Below are positions 14,740 to 22,945 of a DNA stretch of 64,000 nt, in pieces; position 1 is the first letter of the stretch, and each line of letters begins with the position of its first letter. The stretch is from Georgenia yuyongxinii. GTDB lineage: Bacteria; Actinomycetota; Actinomycetes; Actinomycetales; Actinomycetaceae. Under the pieces are notes generated by a model. The model was not told the DNA's origin. It searched no databases and saw only the letters and a list, made by a program, of their open reading frames with translations. The position numbers and the translations under genes are program-made. The stretch covers positions 620,001 through 684,000 of the forward strand of contig NZ_CP040915.1 in NCBI RefSeq assembly GCF_006352065.1. Reading direction: 5' to 3'.

Positions 14740-15944
14740 GCGATCCCTCGACCAGCACGCGGAGGACCGGCCTGCAGAGGTCCGTTCGAAACGGCGTTGT
14801 CGCTTCCATCGCTGCCGGCCTCCTCGCCGTCATCCTGGCACCGACGACCGGCACGCAGGCCCGGTGGCACTCCGAAGCTGTCGCACAGACGCCGGCCGCC
14901 ACGATGGATCGGATGTCGCTCGCTGTCTCGGCTTCCCCGGCCGCGCTGTCTACGACGGTCACCAATTCCGCCAGGGCGGCGACGGCGATGTGGAGGCCGG
15001 CCGCGCTCACCGTGACCGCCGGCGGCCAGCGGCTGCCGGCGACCGCCCTCGGCAACACGACCATCACTTACGCCACCGCGTCGACCACAGGGTCCTGCGC
15101 CACGGCGCCAGCTCGATGGACGGTCGACCCCGCCCTAGCGATCCTCCCGCCTGCGGGTGGGACCCCGCTCGAGACGCTTACGCCCAATGCGTCGGCCAAC
15201 CTGTGCCTCAACATCCAGCCCGGAGCCGAGCTGCTCACCCGGTACCCCGGCCAGACGCTGACGCTGACTACCGGAATTGACGCACAGGCGCCCGCACCGG
15301 GCGTCTGGACCGCGCCCCGGGTGAGTTGGGTGACGACCTTCCGTGTGCCGGCACCCACCGCGCCGGCACTCGGGTCCTGTGCGGTCACCGCGCCCAATCA
15401 GAAGGCAGTGGAGATCAGCTGGACCTGGGCCGGCGTGGGGACCCCGCAGGGTTGGGACATTCTGCAGTGGAACGGCACCATCTGGGCCCCGATCGCCAAG
15501 GATGTGGGCAAGACCGGTAACCACCCCGAGGTGCCCGCGGACAAGCATCTCCCGGGCGATAGGCGCTCAACCACGATCCGGCCGGGCAAGAACGACGCCG
15601 AGGACGTCAAGGTACGCCTGCACCTCGTCGGAGGCGCCTTCATCGACAGCTCTCAGGTGTTCACATTCGCCGCCGTGAACCAGAACAACGAGAAGGTGGC
15701 ATGCGGTGACCTGGCACAAGGCGCCACGGCGACTACCGAGACCTCCGCGGGGCGCGTCCCTGCCCCGATGGATACCGCCGCCGACGCACCCGTCACCGCG
15801 CCGAGCCCGGCGCCCGAGGACGCCACCGGATCTGCACCGTTGGCCGTCGAGCCGCAAACACGGGCTGCGACCGCCTCGCCCGCCACGACGGGCGCCGCAC
15901 CCAACACCGACACCACCACCGCGCCCGCCGCGGAAGGGAAGTAG
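14736..15944 (+). CDS. Large exported protein of the TasA/SipW cluster
   Basis: 402 residues, coupled to the preceding gene by an ATGA overlap; upstream in-frame codons lie inside that gene and were rejected. Residues about 18-36 form the signal segment ending in TGTQARWHSEA, similar to SipW-type signals. The body has beta-sandwich-like repeats with a few cysteines, and the C-terminal 80 residues are Ala/Pro/Thr-rich, typical of a wall-spanning stalk. No LPXTG sorting motif or C-terminal membrane anchor is visible. It may anchor or cap the fibre; no named family was recognised. Confidence 0.65.
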   Translation: MSDPSTSTRRTGLQRSVRNGVVASIAAGLLAVILAPTTGTQARWHSEAVAQTPAATMDRMSLAVSASPAALSTTVTNSARAATAMWRPAALTVTAGGQRLPATALGNTTITYATASTTGSCATAPARWTVDPALAILPPAGGTPLETLTPNASANLCLNIQPGAELLTRYPGQTLTLTTGIDAQAPAPGVWTAPRVSWVTTFRVPAPTAPALGSCAVTAPNQKAVEISWTWAGVGTPQGWDILQWNGTIWAPIAKDVGKTGNHPEVPADKHLPGDRRSTTIRPGKNDAEDVKVRLHLVGGAFIDSSQVFTFAAVNQNNEKVACGDLAQGATATTETSAGRVPAPMDTAADAPVTAPSPAPEDATGSAPLAVEPQTRAATASPATTGAAPNTDTTTAPAAEGK

Positions 15945-15948
15945 CACC

Positions 15949-16725
15949 ATGAGCTCCATCGCGCGCCGTGCCGGAAGCGTCGCCCTCTGGCTGGTCCTCG
16001 CCGTCGTCGTCGTGCTCGCCTTTCTCATGGTGCTCGTCCCACGGGTAACGGGCTGGGTGCCCCTGACGATCCTCACCGGTTCGATGGAGCCCACCATCCC
16101 CACCGGCAGCCAGGTGGTCGTCCAGACAATCGACGGCGAGGCCGATGCCGCGAAGCTGAACATCGGCGACGTCGTCACGTTTATGCCGCACCCGGACGAC
16201 CCCACGCTCGTCACCCACCGCATCGTCTCCCGCACGCTGAGCTCTGATGGCAGCATCTCTTTCGGCACGCAGGGCGACGCCAACAGCGCCGCCGACTCCT
16301 GGACGCTGACTGCCACGCAGTTGCGAGGGGTGCTGCAGTACCACGTGCCCTACGCCGGCTACCTTGCCACCGCGCTGGACGGGAACCAGAAGCAGACGGG
16401 CGTGGGGGTGGCCGCGACCGCGCTGCTGGCCTACGCCGTCGCCCAGCTGGTAGGCGCTGTGCGGGAGCGCCGCAAGTCCGTGGCTGCCGCGGCGCCCGGC
16501 GCCGCCTTCGCGGCCGTCACCTCTTCGGCGCAGCACGACGTCGCCGAGGTCCCGGCCATGAACGGTGAGACGACCGCCGTCGGCCCCGCAAACCGCACGG
16601 TGCGCGAGGAGCTCACGCCCACCCGCGCCGCATCCACCAAGCAGGACACAGCCGCCCGCACGCACGGCCCGCGTCACCGCCGCGACGAGCCGGCCCGCGA
16701 CCGTGAGCTTGTGGACGCCGCCTGA
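15949..16725 (+). CDS. SipW-type signal peptidase I
   Basis: A 258-residue signal peptidase of the archaeal/ER type. An N-terminal membrane segment (about 11-31) is followed by the catalytic serine in TGSMEPTIPTGS (Ser45), and VTHRI provides a histidine (His90) in place of the lysine of ordinary bacterial type I peptidases, as in SipW. A second membrane segment near 150-170 precedes a long charged tail of about 90 residues that is unusual. GGAAGGGAAG precedes the ATG. It sits just downstream of three proteins with SipW-dependent signals, which are its likely substrates, and overlaps the next start by one base (TGATG). Confidence 0.9.
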   Translation: MSSIARRAGSVALWLVLAVVVVLAFLMVLVPRVTGWVPLTILTGSMEPTIPTGSQVVVQTIDGEADAAKLNIGDVVTFMPHPDDPTLVTHRIVSRTLSSDGSISFGTQGDANSAADSWTLTATQLRGVLQYHVPYAGYLATALDGNQKQTGVGVAATALLAYAVAQLVGAVRERRKSVAAAAPGAAFAAVTSSAQHDVAEVPAMNGETTAVGPANRTVREELTPTRAASTKQDTAARTHGPRHRRDEPARDRELVDAA

Positions 16726-17099
16726 TGAGCGAGGTGCTGTGCCCGGTCGCGCTGTGTGCCCTGTGCGACGAGCTGGGCCCCGACGCCGCCTGCTCCTTCG
16801 CCCATCACTACCTCGATCTCCTGGACGCCCGGGTCCAGCACCTGACCGAGGCCCTCGCCGGGGAGGACGCCGAGGCGGCGTGGGTGGTGGCGCTGAGCCT
16901 GCACAGCTCGAGTGCGATGGTCGGGGCGCAGGCCCTCGCCGAGGTCTCCCGCGCGCTGGCCACACAGCTGCGGGCCGGCGCCCTGGCGGCCGCGCGGCTG
17001 GTCCTGTGCGACCTGGCGGCGTTGGCCACGGCGACGGCGCGGGCCCTGCTCGCGTTCCTCGCCCGGCCGGTGCCCGGGGTGGTCAGCGCTTCGGCGTGA
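16725..17099 (+). CDS. HPt-like protein 1
   Basis: A 124-residue all-helical protein resembling a histidine phosphotransfer domain: a four-helix pattern with the core SLHSSSAMVGAQALAEVSRAL. Aligned on the conserved GA...LA...LE segment, the usual phospho-histidine (HxLKGSS) is leucine, and a histidine stands three residues later where lysine is normal. It is translationally coupled to the signal peptidase gene and its last 17 bases overlap the end of the convergent response regulator gene. Role as a phosphorelay or inhibitor of that regulator is inference. Confidence 0.6.
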   Translation: MSEVLCPVALCALCDELGPDAACSFAHHYLDLLDARVQHLTEALAGEDAEAAWVVALSLHSSSAMVGAQALAEVSRALATQLRAGALAAARLVLCDLAALATATARALLAFLARPVPGVVSASA

Positions 17100-17967
17100 G
17101 CCGGTAGCCGGTGCCGCGGACGGTCTCGATGAACCTGGGGTGGGCGGCGTCGTCGCCGAGCTTGCGCCGCAGGTTCGCGACATGAACCTCCACCGCCCGC
17201 TTGTCGGCGTCACGGACGAACGCGCCACTCCCGTACTCCTCCGGCCACACGTCCCGGACGAGCTCGACCTTGGGCAGCACCCGCCGCGGGGCGGCGAGCA
17301 GCGCAGCGAGCAGGTCGAACTCGGTGCGCGTCAGGTGCACCGGTGTGCCGTCGACGTCGACGAGCCGGGCGTCGATGTCGAGGCGCAGCCCGTTGTGGGT
17401 CAGGACGCCGTCCCAGTCGTCGGCCGCGGCGGCCGCGTCGAACGCGGAGGCGGCACCGGCGCCGGCGGGTGCGGGCGAGGCCGCACTGTCCGGTGCACCG
17501 ACTGGGTCACGGCGCGGGGCCGCACCTACAGCGCCCGCACTGGCTGACGCCGCGGACGCGGCGGCCAGCGAGGACGCGACGCCGGCCAGCTGCCGAGGCC
17601 GGCGCAGCATCGCCTGGATCCGCGCGCGAAGCTCGCGGGGCCGGAACGGCTTGGTGATGTAGTCGTCGGCACCTGCGTCCAGGCCCATGAGGGTGTCGAT
17701 CTCCTCGTCGTGGGCGGTCAGCATGACGATGTAGGTGCCGGAGAAGCCGCGCACTCGGCGCGCCACCTCGAACCCGTCGATGTCCGGCAGCGACACGTCG
17801 AGCGTGGTCACGATGGGGCAGTGCTCGCGCACCAGCTCGACGCCCGCGGTGCCCGTGCTCGCGGCGTGCACGTCGAAGCCGGCCTGGGTCAGCACGGAGA
17901 TCAGGAGGTCGCGGATGTCGCCGTCGTCCTCGACGACGACGGCGGCGCGCACCTCGGATTCCTCCAT
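17083..17967 (-). CDS. OmpR-family response regulator 1
   Basis: 294 residues. Receiver domain (1-120) with the acidic pair (VVEDD), phospho-acceptor Asp in TLDVSLPDIDG, Thr in MLTAH and Lys in YITKPFRPREL; a long Ala/Ser/Pro-rich linker (about 130-190); and a C-terminal winged helix (about 195-294, LTRTEFDLLAALLAAPRR and VEVHVANLRRKLG). The start is preceded by TAGTTT six bases upstream and no Shine-Dalgarno, so it may be leaderless. It is a close paralogue of the regulator at 19.1-20.0 kb and is divergent from HPt-like gene 2. Likely targets include the TasA-like cluster. Confidence 0.93.
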   Translation of the reverse strand: MEESEVRAAVVVEDDGDIRDLLISVLTQAGFDVHAASTGTAGVELVREHCPIVTTLDVSLPDIDGFEVARRVRGFSGTYIVMLTAHDEEIDTLMGLDAGADDYITKPFRPRELRARIQAMLRRPRQLAGVASSLAAASAASASAGAVGAAPRRDPVGAPDSAASPAPAGAGAASAFDAAAAADDWDGVLTHNGLRLDIDARLVDVDGTPVHLTRTEFDLLAALLAAPRRVLPKVELVRDVWPEEYGSGAFVRDADKRAVEVHVANLRRKLGDDAAHPRFIETVRGTGYRLTPKR

Positions 17968-18129
17968 GACTACAAACTAATGGAAACGTCCGAAACACGC
18001 CGGGTGGGTGGGGGCGATGAGTACAGACGGAGCCGTTGTCGGACGTGTGGAGATCGCGCTGCCGCGGACGGTGCGACCGTCGCGGCGTGCCGGGTGCCTG
18101 TACCGGACGACGGCGGTACGATCCTGGCG

Positions 18130-18522
18130 ATGAACGGCCACAGTTGGTACGCCGCCGGCAGGGAGTCGGTCCTGGACGCCGCCGCCCTGGACGGGCTGGT
18201 GGCCGACGTCGGCGTGGTCGAGGCGGACCGCTTCGCCGGCTGCTACCTGGAGCTCCTCGAGCAGCGGGTCGCGCACCTGCACCGCGCGGCCGTCACCGCG
18301 GACCTCGACGAGGTCCACGAGGCGGCCCTGAGCCTGCACGTCACCTCCGTCATGGTCGGGGCCGAGGGGATGGCCGGCTCGGTCGCCGCGCTGTCCGAGG
18401 CGCTCGCCGCCGGGGTGCTCGCCGAGGTAGGGGCCGCCCTGGCGGAGATCGAGATCATCGCCGCGGTGACCACCGGCGCGCTGGTGGCGCGTCGTGCGGT
18501 GCCCGCCGGTGCCGTCGCCTGA
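18130..18522 (+). CDS. HPt-like protein 2
   Basis: 130 residues, helical, with the same core as HPt-like protein 1 (ALSLHVTSVMVGAEGMA). Leucine again replaces the usual phospho-histidine and a histidine sits three residues later. TACGAT lies seven bases before the ATG with no Shine-Dalgarno, indicating a leaderless transcript. It is divergent from response regulator 1, which suggests shared regulation. Confidence 0.6.
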   Translation: MNGHSWYAAGRESVLDAAALDGLVADVGVVEADRFAGCYLELLEQRVAHLHRAAVTADLDEVHEAALSLHVTSVMVGAEGMAGSVAALSEALAAGVLAEVGAALAEIEIIAAVTTGALVARRAVPAGAVA

Positions 18523-18745
18523 GTCGCGCACACTGGCTGCCGCCTGACTGCGCTCACCCGGCGCCGTCCAAGAATCGCCCCGCCTACCCCTATCTCACCC
18601 TCGCGCCCACAGGGTGAGCCGGACGGGTTCATCCCCATTTCACCTCTCGATCCACGAATCGGTGAGTCGCCGTCCTGATGTGCTGTCCCGCTGGGGGCCG
18701 TGCGGCCGCGAGGGCTGCCCGCGACCGGACAGGGAAGGCATCGCC

Positions 18746-19129
18746 GTGGAGGAGATCATCGACCGCGAGGCGCTCAGCGCGCTCGTCGAGGACGTCGGCG
18801 CCGCGCGCGCGCAGACGATCGTCGGCAGCTACCTCGCGACCCTCGACGAGCGGGTGTACCACCTGCGTGCCTCCCTTGCGGGCTGCGACACCGAGCGGGC
18901 GATCATCGCGCTGCGCGGCCTGCGCAGCGCCAGCGCGCTCGTCGGGGCCCGCGAGCTCGCCGCTCTCGTCGAAGAGGTGGAACCGGCGCTGTCCCGCGGC
19001 AGGTACGCCCCGGCCCGCGCGGCACTGCCCGAGATCCTGCAGAGCGCCGCCGCGACAGCCCGAGCGCTCCTTGCCGTGCTCAGCGAGCCGGCAACATCCG
19101 GTACCCGACGCCCCGCACGGTCTCGATGA
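18746..19129 (+). CDS. HPt-like protein 3 without candidate phospho-histidine
   Basis: 127 residues, starting at a GTG with GGGAAGG upstream. Helical, with a core (IALRGLRSASALVGARELAALVEE) that aligns with HPt domains but has arginine at both the phospho-histidine and lysine positions. It cannot act as a normal phosphotransfer protein. Its last 50 bases overlap the end of response regulator 2 on the opposite strand. Confidence 0.6.
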   Translation: MEEIIDREALSALVEDVGAARAQTIVGSYLATLDERVYHLRASLAGCDTERAIIALRGLRSASALVGARELAALVEEVEPALSRGRYAPARAALPEILQSAAATARALLAVLSEPATSGTRRPARSR

Positions 19130-20033
19130 ACCGCGGGTTCGCGGCGTCGTCTCCGAGCTTGCGGCGCAGGTTCGCCATGTGGACCTCGAGGCCACGACGG
19201 TCGGCGTCGGCCACGGCGCCGGACAAGGTGTAGTTCCCGGCCCACAGGTGCCCCACCAGCGCGGTCTTGGCCACCGCGGTGCCCGGCGCCCGGAGCAGCG
19301 CGCCCAGCAGCGAGAACTCGGTCGGGGTCAGGTGCACCTCAACGCCGTCCACGAACACCTCCTGCGCGCTGACGTCCAGGCGCAGGCCTCCGTGGCTGAG
19401 CAGACCAGCGGGCGACGGCGCAGCGCGGCCGGGCGAGCGGCGGGCGGGCGACGGCGCAACGGCGCCCGCGGGCGCGCGGCCGTGCCGCTCCGTGGTGACC
19501 CCGCCGTGCCGCTCCGCGCCGACCTCCACCACGGTGGCCGTCATCGCGGGGGCGAGTCGGTCCGGCCCCGGCGGCACGGCACGCGGCAGGTGACCGCTCG
19601 AGTCGCCTGTGCGGTGCGACGTCGTGGCGGCGGCCGCGGCGACCCCCACGAACTGCCGCGGGCGCCGCAGCATCGCCTCCACGCGGGCGCGCAGCTCTCG
19701 GGGGCGGAACGGCTTGGTGATGTAGTCGTCGGCGCCCGCCTCCAGCCCTAGGAGCGTGTCGACCTCGTCGGCGTGCGCGGTGAGCATCACCAGGTAGGTG
19801 GGGGAGAACATCCGGATCCGCCGCGCCACCTCGAGGCCGTCGATGTCCGGCAGGGAGATGTCCAGCGTGGTCACGAGCGGCTCGTGCGCACGCACCCGCT
19901 CCACGCCGTCGCGTCCGGTGGCCGCCGAGTGCACCGTGAAGCCGGCCTGGGTCAGGACCGCCACGAGCAGACCACGAATGTCGTCGTCGTCCTCGACGAC
20001 GACGGCCGTGCGCTGCTCCCCCGTTTCGGACAT
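19080..20033 (-). CDS. OmpR-family response regulator 2
   Basis: About 317 residues. The receiver domain is nearly identical in layout to regulator 1 (VVEDDDDIRG, phospho-Asp in TLDISLPDIDG, MLTAH, YITKPFRPREL). A long variable Ala/Gly/Arg-rich linker (about 140-215) and a winged helix (LTPTEFSLLGALLRAPG, LEVHMANLRRKLG) follow. Of two possible ATG codons (20045, 20033) the second has TAATGT eight bases upstream and fits a leaderless start. Clearly a tandem-duplicate paralogue of regulator 1. Confidence 0.92.
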   Translation of the reverse strand: MSETGEQRTAVVVEDDDDIRGLLVAVLTQAGFTVHSAATGRDGVERVRAHEPLVTTLDISLPDIDGLEVARRIRMFSPTYLVMLTAHADEVDTLLGLEAGADDYITKPFRPRELRARVEAMLRRPRQFVGVAAAAATTSHRTGDSSGHLPRAVPPGPDRLAPAMTATVVEVGAERHGGVTTERHGRAPAGAVAPSPARRSPGRAAPSPAGLLSHGGLRLDVSAQEVFVDGVEVHLTPTEFSLLGALLRAPGTAVAKTALVGHLWAGNYTLSGAVADADRRGLEVHMANLRRKLGDDAANPRFIETVRGVGYRMLPAR

Positions 20034-20363
20034 CGATCGAGACATTACTACGACTGTGGCGTTCTCATCGGACCAATTAGATAACAGTTGTCGACAACCG
20101 TAAACAATCATTCCTCGCGTTGGGACCCGACGACGCGCCGCACAACCCCGCCGCAGGTCGTGGCCGTGCCTCCCGCCTCCAGGACTCCGGACACCGCCTC
20201 ACCCTGGCAGCGGGGCCCGGTCACCCCGAAATCCGTGCGGGGTGAGGCAAGTAATCATCCTGGCTTCATCTAGCGGCCGGCATTGGCTGAATTGCTCCGA
20301 TGGTGTGCTGGGCGCACCCCGGTGCCGGCGCGGCCTCGCACGGGCCCGACGTGAAGGAGCGCG
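20034..20363. other. Divergent intergenic region with a 12-bp palindrome
   Basis: The 330 bp between response regulator 2 and HPt-like gene 4 contain the perfect palindrome GTTGTCGACAAC at 20087-20098, 54 bp upstream of the regulator start, a candidate operator. No gene is seen in the rest. Confidence 0.4.
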
Positions 20364-20726
20364 ATGAACCCGGTGGTGGAATCTGCGGTGCTGACAGCAC
20401 TGGAGCACGAGGCCGGGGCCGAGCGCGTCCGGGAGATCGTCGGCCGCTACCTCGCCACCCTGGAAGAACGCCTCTACTTTCTGCGTGGCGCGTTGGCCGC
20501 CTACAACAGCGCCGACGCACTGGTCACGCTGCGCGGACTGCGCCGGGCCAGCACCGTCGTCGGCGCCCATCAGCTCGCCGACCTCGCCGACTCGCTCGAG
20601 CCGAGCCTGCGGCGTGGCAACTTCCGGCCCGCCCGGGACGCACTGCCCGAGCTGCTCCAGCTCGCCGCGGGCACCAAGGCGGCCCTCACCCCGGTGCTCG
20701 GCACCAGCATGGTGACCACACCCTGA
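20364..20726 (+). CDS. HPt-like protein 4 without candidate phospho-histidine
   Basis: 120 residues, ATG preceded by GAAGGAG. The core (TLRGLRRASTVVGAHQLADLADSLE) aligns best with HPt-like protein 3 and likewise has arginine in place of the phospho-histidine. The N-terminal part (RVREIVGRYLATLEERLYFLRGAL) matches HPt-like protein 3 (ARAQTIVGSYLATLDERVYHLR), so the two are paralogues, one flanking each side of response regulator 2. Confidence 0.6.
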   Translation: MNPVVESAVLTALEHEAGAERVREIVGRYLATLEERLYFLRGALAAYNSADALVTLRGLRRASTVVGAHQLADLADSLEPSLRRGNFRPARDALPELLQLAAGTKAALTPVLGTSMVTTP

Positions 20727-20814
20727 CCTGCTAGCGCGAGTCTCGACCAGGTCACCGCCGCGGCAGGGGGCGGCGCTGGATGGTCGGGCCAGGTCCCCGG
20801 CGGGGCCGCGGGCC

Positions 20815-22122
20815 ATGATGGGCTCCATCATGACTTCCGCTCCACGCACCCGGGACGCCGACGGGCCCATGTTCCCGTTCCGCACAGTGGTGCTCGGCGC
20901 GCTGCTGCCCTCACTGGTCTTCGCGATCGGCGTGGGCGCGATGCTGCCGATCATCGTCCCCTCGGCGGTAGGCCTCGGCTCCAGCCTCGCGGTCGCGGGC
21001 GTGGTGGCCGCACTGCTGCCCGTCGGGCAGATCCTTGCCGACCTGCCGGCCGGCTCCCTCGCGGCCCGCGTGGGCGACCGCCGGGCGATGATCCTGGCCG
21101 GCGTCGTCGCCGCCGGCGCGTTCGCCGGTGCGGCCGCGGCCACGAGCCTGGTTCTGCTCGCCGTCGCCGTCCTTGCCACCGGCGCCGCCGCGGCGGTGTT
21201 CAACCTCGCCCGGCACTCCTACCTCACCGAGATCACGCCACCCCTGCGCCGGGCCCGGGTGCTCTCGACCCTCGCCGGCGTGCACCGCATCGGCCAGTTC
21301 CTCGGGCCGTTCGCCGGCGCCGCCGTCATCCACGGCGGTGAGCTGGGTTACGCGTACCTGCTCGGTGTCGGGACCGCGCTGGCCGCCACCGTGACGGTCG
21401 CCCTCGCCCGCGACGACACGGCCCGGAGTGCGCTGCCCGCCGCCGGGACGCTGCGTCAGCGCCGCGCCGCAGGGCGCGAAGCCCGACGGGCCCACGCTGG
21501 CCCGTCGATGCTCGAGGTGCTGTACGCGCACCGGAAGGTGCTCAGCACCCTGGGCGTCGCGGTGCTCCTCGTGGGCGCCGTGCGCGGGGCACGCCAGACG
21601 GTCCTGCCCCTCTGGGGCGAGTACCTCGGTCTCGACCCCGCCACGACCTCGCTCATCTTCGGCCTCGCCGGTGCCGTCGACATGCTCCTGTTCTACCCGG
21701 CGGGCAAGGTCATGGACCGGATGGGCCGGCTGTGGATCGGCGTCCCCTCCATGCTGGTGATGGGCGCGGCCATGATCGCGCTGCCCTTCACCCACACCGT
21801 CGCGAGCATGTCCGTGGTGGCCGCTCTCATGGGGCTGGGCAACGGGATGAGCTCGGGCATCCTCATGACGCTCGGCGCGGACGTCTCGCCCGCGTCCGGC
21901 CGCGCCCGGTTCCTGGGCGCCTGGCGGGTGCTCCAGGACAGCGGCGGTGCGCTCGGCCCGCTCGTCGTCTCCGCCGGCGCCGCCCTCGGCTCGCTCGCTG
22001 CCGGGATATGGGTCACCGGTTTGCTTGGCGCGGGGGCCGCGGCCGCGCTGCTGCGGTGGGTGCCCCGGTGGTCCGTCCACGCCAACCGCACCACCCGCCG
22101 CCAGGCCGGACTCATCACATGA
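20815..22122 (+). CDS. Major facilitator superfamily transporter
   Basis: 435 residues with twelve hydrophobic segments, a cytoplasmic loop motif between helices 2 and 3 (GSLAARVGDRRAMI) and its counterpart in the second half (GKVMDRMGRLWIG), typical of MFS drug/metabolite efflux proteins. A long basic loop (about 200-235) separates the halves. An alternative ATG at 20830 is equally possible. Substrate cannot be told from sequence. It stands alone between the HPt-like gene and a small hypothetical gene. Confidence 0.85.
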   Translation: MMGSIMTSAPRTRDADGPMFPFRTVVLGALLPSLVFAIGVGAMLPIIVPSAVGLGSSLAVAGVVAALLPVGQILADLPAGSLAARVGDRRAMILAGVVAAGAFAGAAAATSLVLLAVAVLATGAAAAVFNLARHSYLTEITPPLRRARVLSTLAGVHRIGQFLGPFAGAAVIHGGELGYAYLLGVGTALAATVTVALARDDTARSALPAAGTLRQRRAAGREARRAHAGPSMLEVLYAHRKVLSTLGVAVLLVGAVRGARQTVLPLWGEYLGLDPATTSLIFGLAGAVDMLLFYPAGKVMDRMGRLWIGVPSMLVMGAAMIALPFTHTVASMSVVAALMGLGNGMSSGILMTLGADVSPASGRARFLGAWRVLQDSGGALGPLVVSAGAALGSLAAGIWVTGLLGAGAAAALLRWVPRWSVHANRTTRRQAGLIT

Positions 22123-22225
22123 CCAGGCCCCACGGCGCAGCGCGCGTCACCCTCGGCCGCGCCGCACGCACGGGCAACGACGGCTGCGGCGCCGAGGCCC
22201 GTCGGTCACCGGGGGAGGGGTCTCG

Positions 22226-22516
22226 GTGCCGTCCTACCGCGTCAGGCTGAGCGTCGGGACCCTGCTGCCCGGAACCGAGCCGGAGTCCGTCCTGCCGGCG
22301 GCCGCCGACGCGGCGGCCGCGCTGGCCACGGTCGAGGCCCGTGAGGTGGCGGTCGTGCGCGGCGAGGCGGTGGTGAGCGTGCGGTTCACCGCCGACGAGG
22401 ACGGAGACGCCGACGACGTGGCCGGTCGGGTCGAACGTGCGGTCCGGACGCTCGCGCAGGTCGGTCGGGTCCGTTTGGAGCGTCGGGCGGGCAACCGCTG
22501 GTTCTTGGTGCGCTGA
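22226..22516 (+). CDS. Small conserved hypothetical protein
   Basis: 96 residues, GTG start with GGGGAGGGG upstream. The protein has alternating beta and helical character (SYRVRLSVGTLLPG; REVAVVRGEAVVSVRFTADEDG) and a basic C-terminus (RVRLERRAGNRWFLVR). No membrane segment and no family recognised. It is convergent with the DUF2530 gene. Confidence 0.6.
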   Translation: MPSYRVRLSVGTLLPGTEPESVLPAAADAAAALATVEAREVAVVRGEAVVSVRFTADEDGDADDVAGRVERAVRTLAQVGRVRLERRAGNRWFLVR

Positions 22517-22525
22517 CTGCGGTCC

Positions 22526-22831
22526 CTAGCGCGCCGTCGGACCGTTGCCGGCGGTCTCCGGCTCCTCCCGCCCGGCCGGCGCAGCAGCGAGCCGTCCGCG
22601 GCGCGCCCGGCGCTCGTGCACGAAACCCCACCCGATGGCGAGTGCGCCCATGGTCAGGCCGGCGAGGCACACGCCGAGGTACCGCTGGGGCACCGCACCC
22701 CGCCCGATCAGGATCGCGACCACCGCGGTGGCCACTGCCCACACCAGCGTGCCGGCGACGGTCATCGTGAGCGCGTTGACCTTGGCCGGCGGGGGGTCCG
22801 GCCGCCGCTCGAACAAGTTGAGGTCGGGCAT
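22526..22831 (-). CDS. DUF2530 family membrane protein
   Basis: 101 residues with a Pro-rich N-terminus and two membrane helices (VAGTLVWAVATAVVAILIG and LGVCLAGLTMGALAIGWGFV) followed by an Arg-rich end, matching the actinobacterial DUF2530 proteins. TAGGAT lies six bases before the ATG with no Shine-Dalgarno, so it is probably leaderless. It is divergent from the NCS2 permease gene. Function unknown. Confidence 0.75.
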   Translation of the reverse strand: MPDLNLFERRPDPPPAKVNALTMTVAGTLVWAVATAVVAILIGRGAVPQRYLGVCLAGLTMGALAIGWGFVHERRARRGRLAAAPAGREEPETAGNGPTAR

Positions 22832-22945
22832 GACCCGATCCTAAACGGCAGGCCGCCACGGCGGCGCGAAGCGAATCGATCACCGCCGGCGCAAAACGTG
22901 AGACGCACTTCCCGATATGTGGTCGTTGTGGGACCATCGGCCGAC

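Noticed and set aside
14736-15944. Sortase-anchored surface protein
   Set aside because: The Pro/Ala/Thr-rich C-terminus lacks LPXTG, a hydrophobic anchor and a basic tail.
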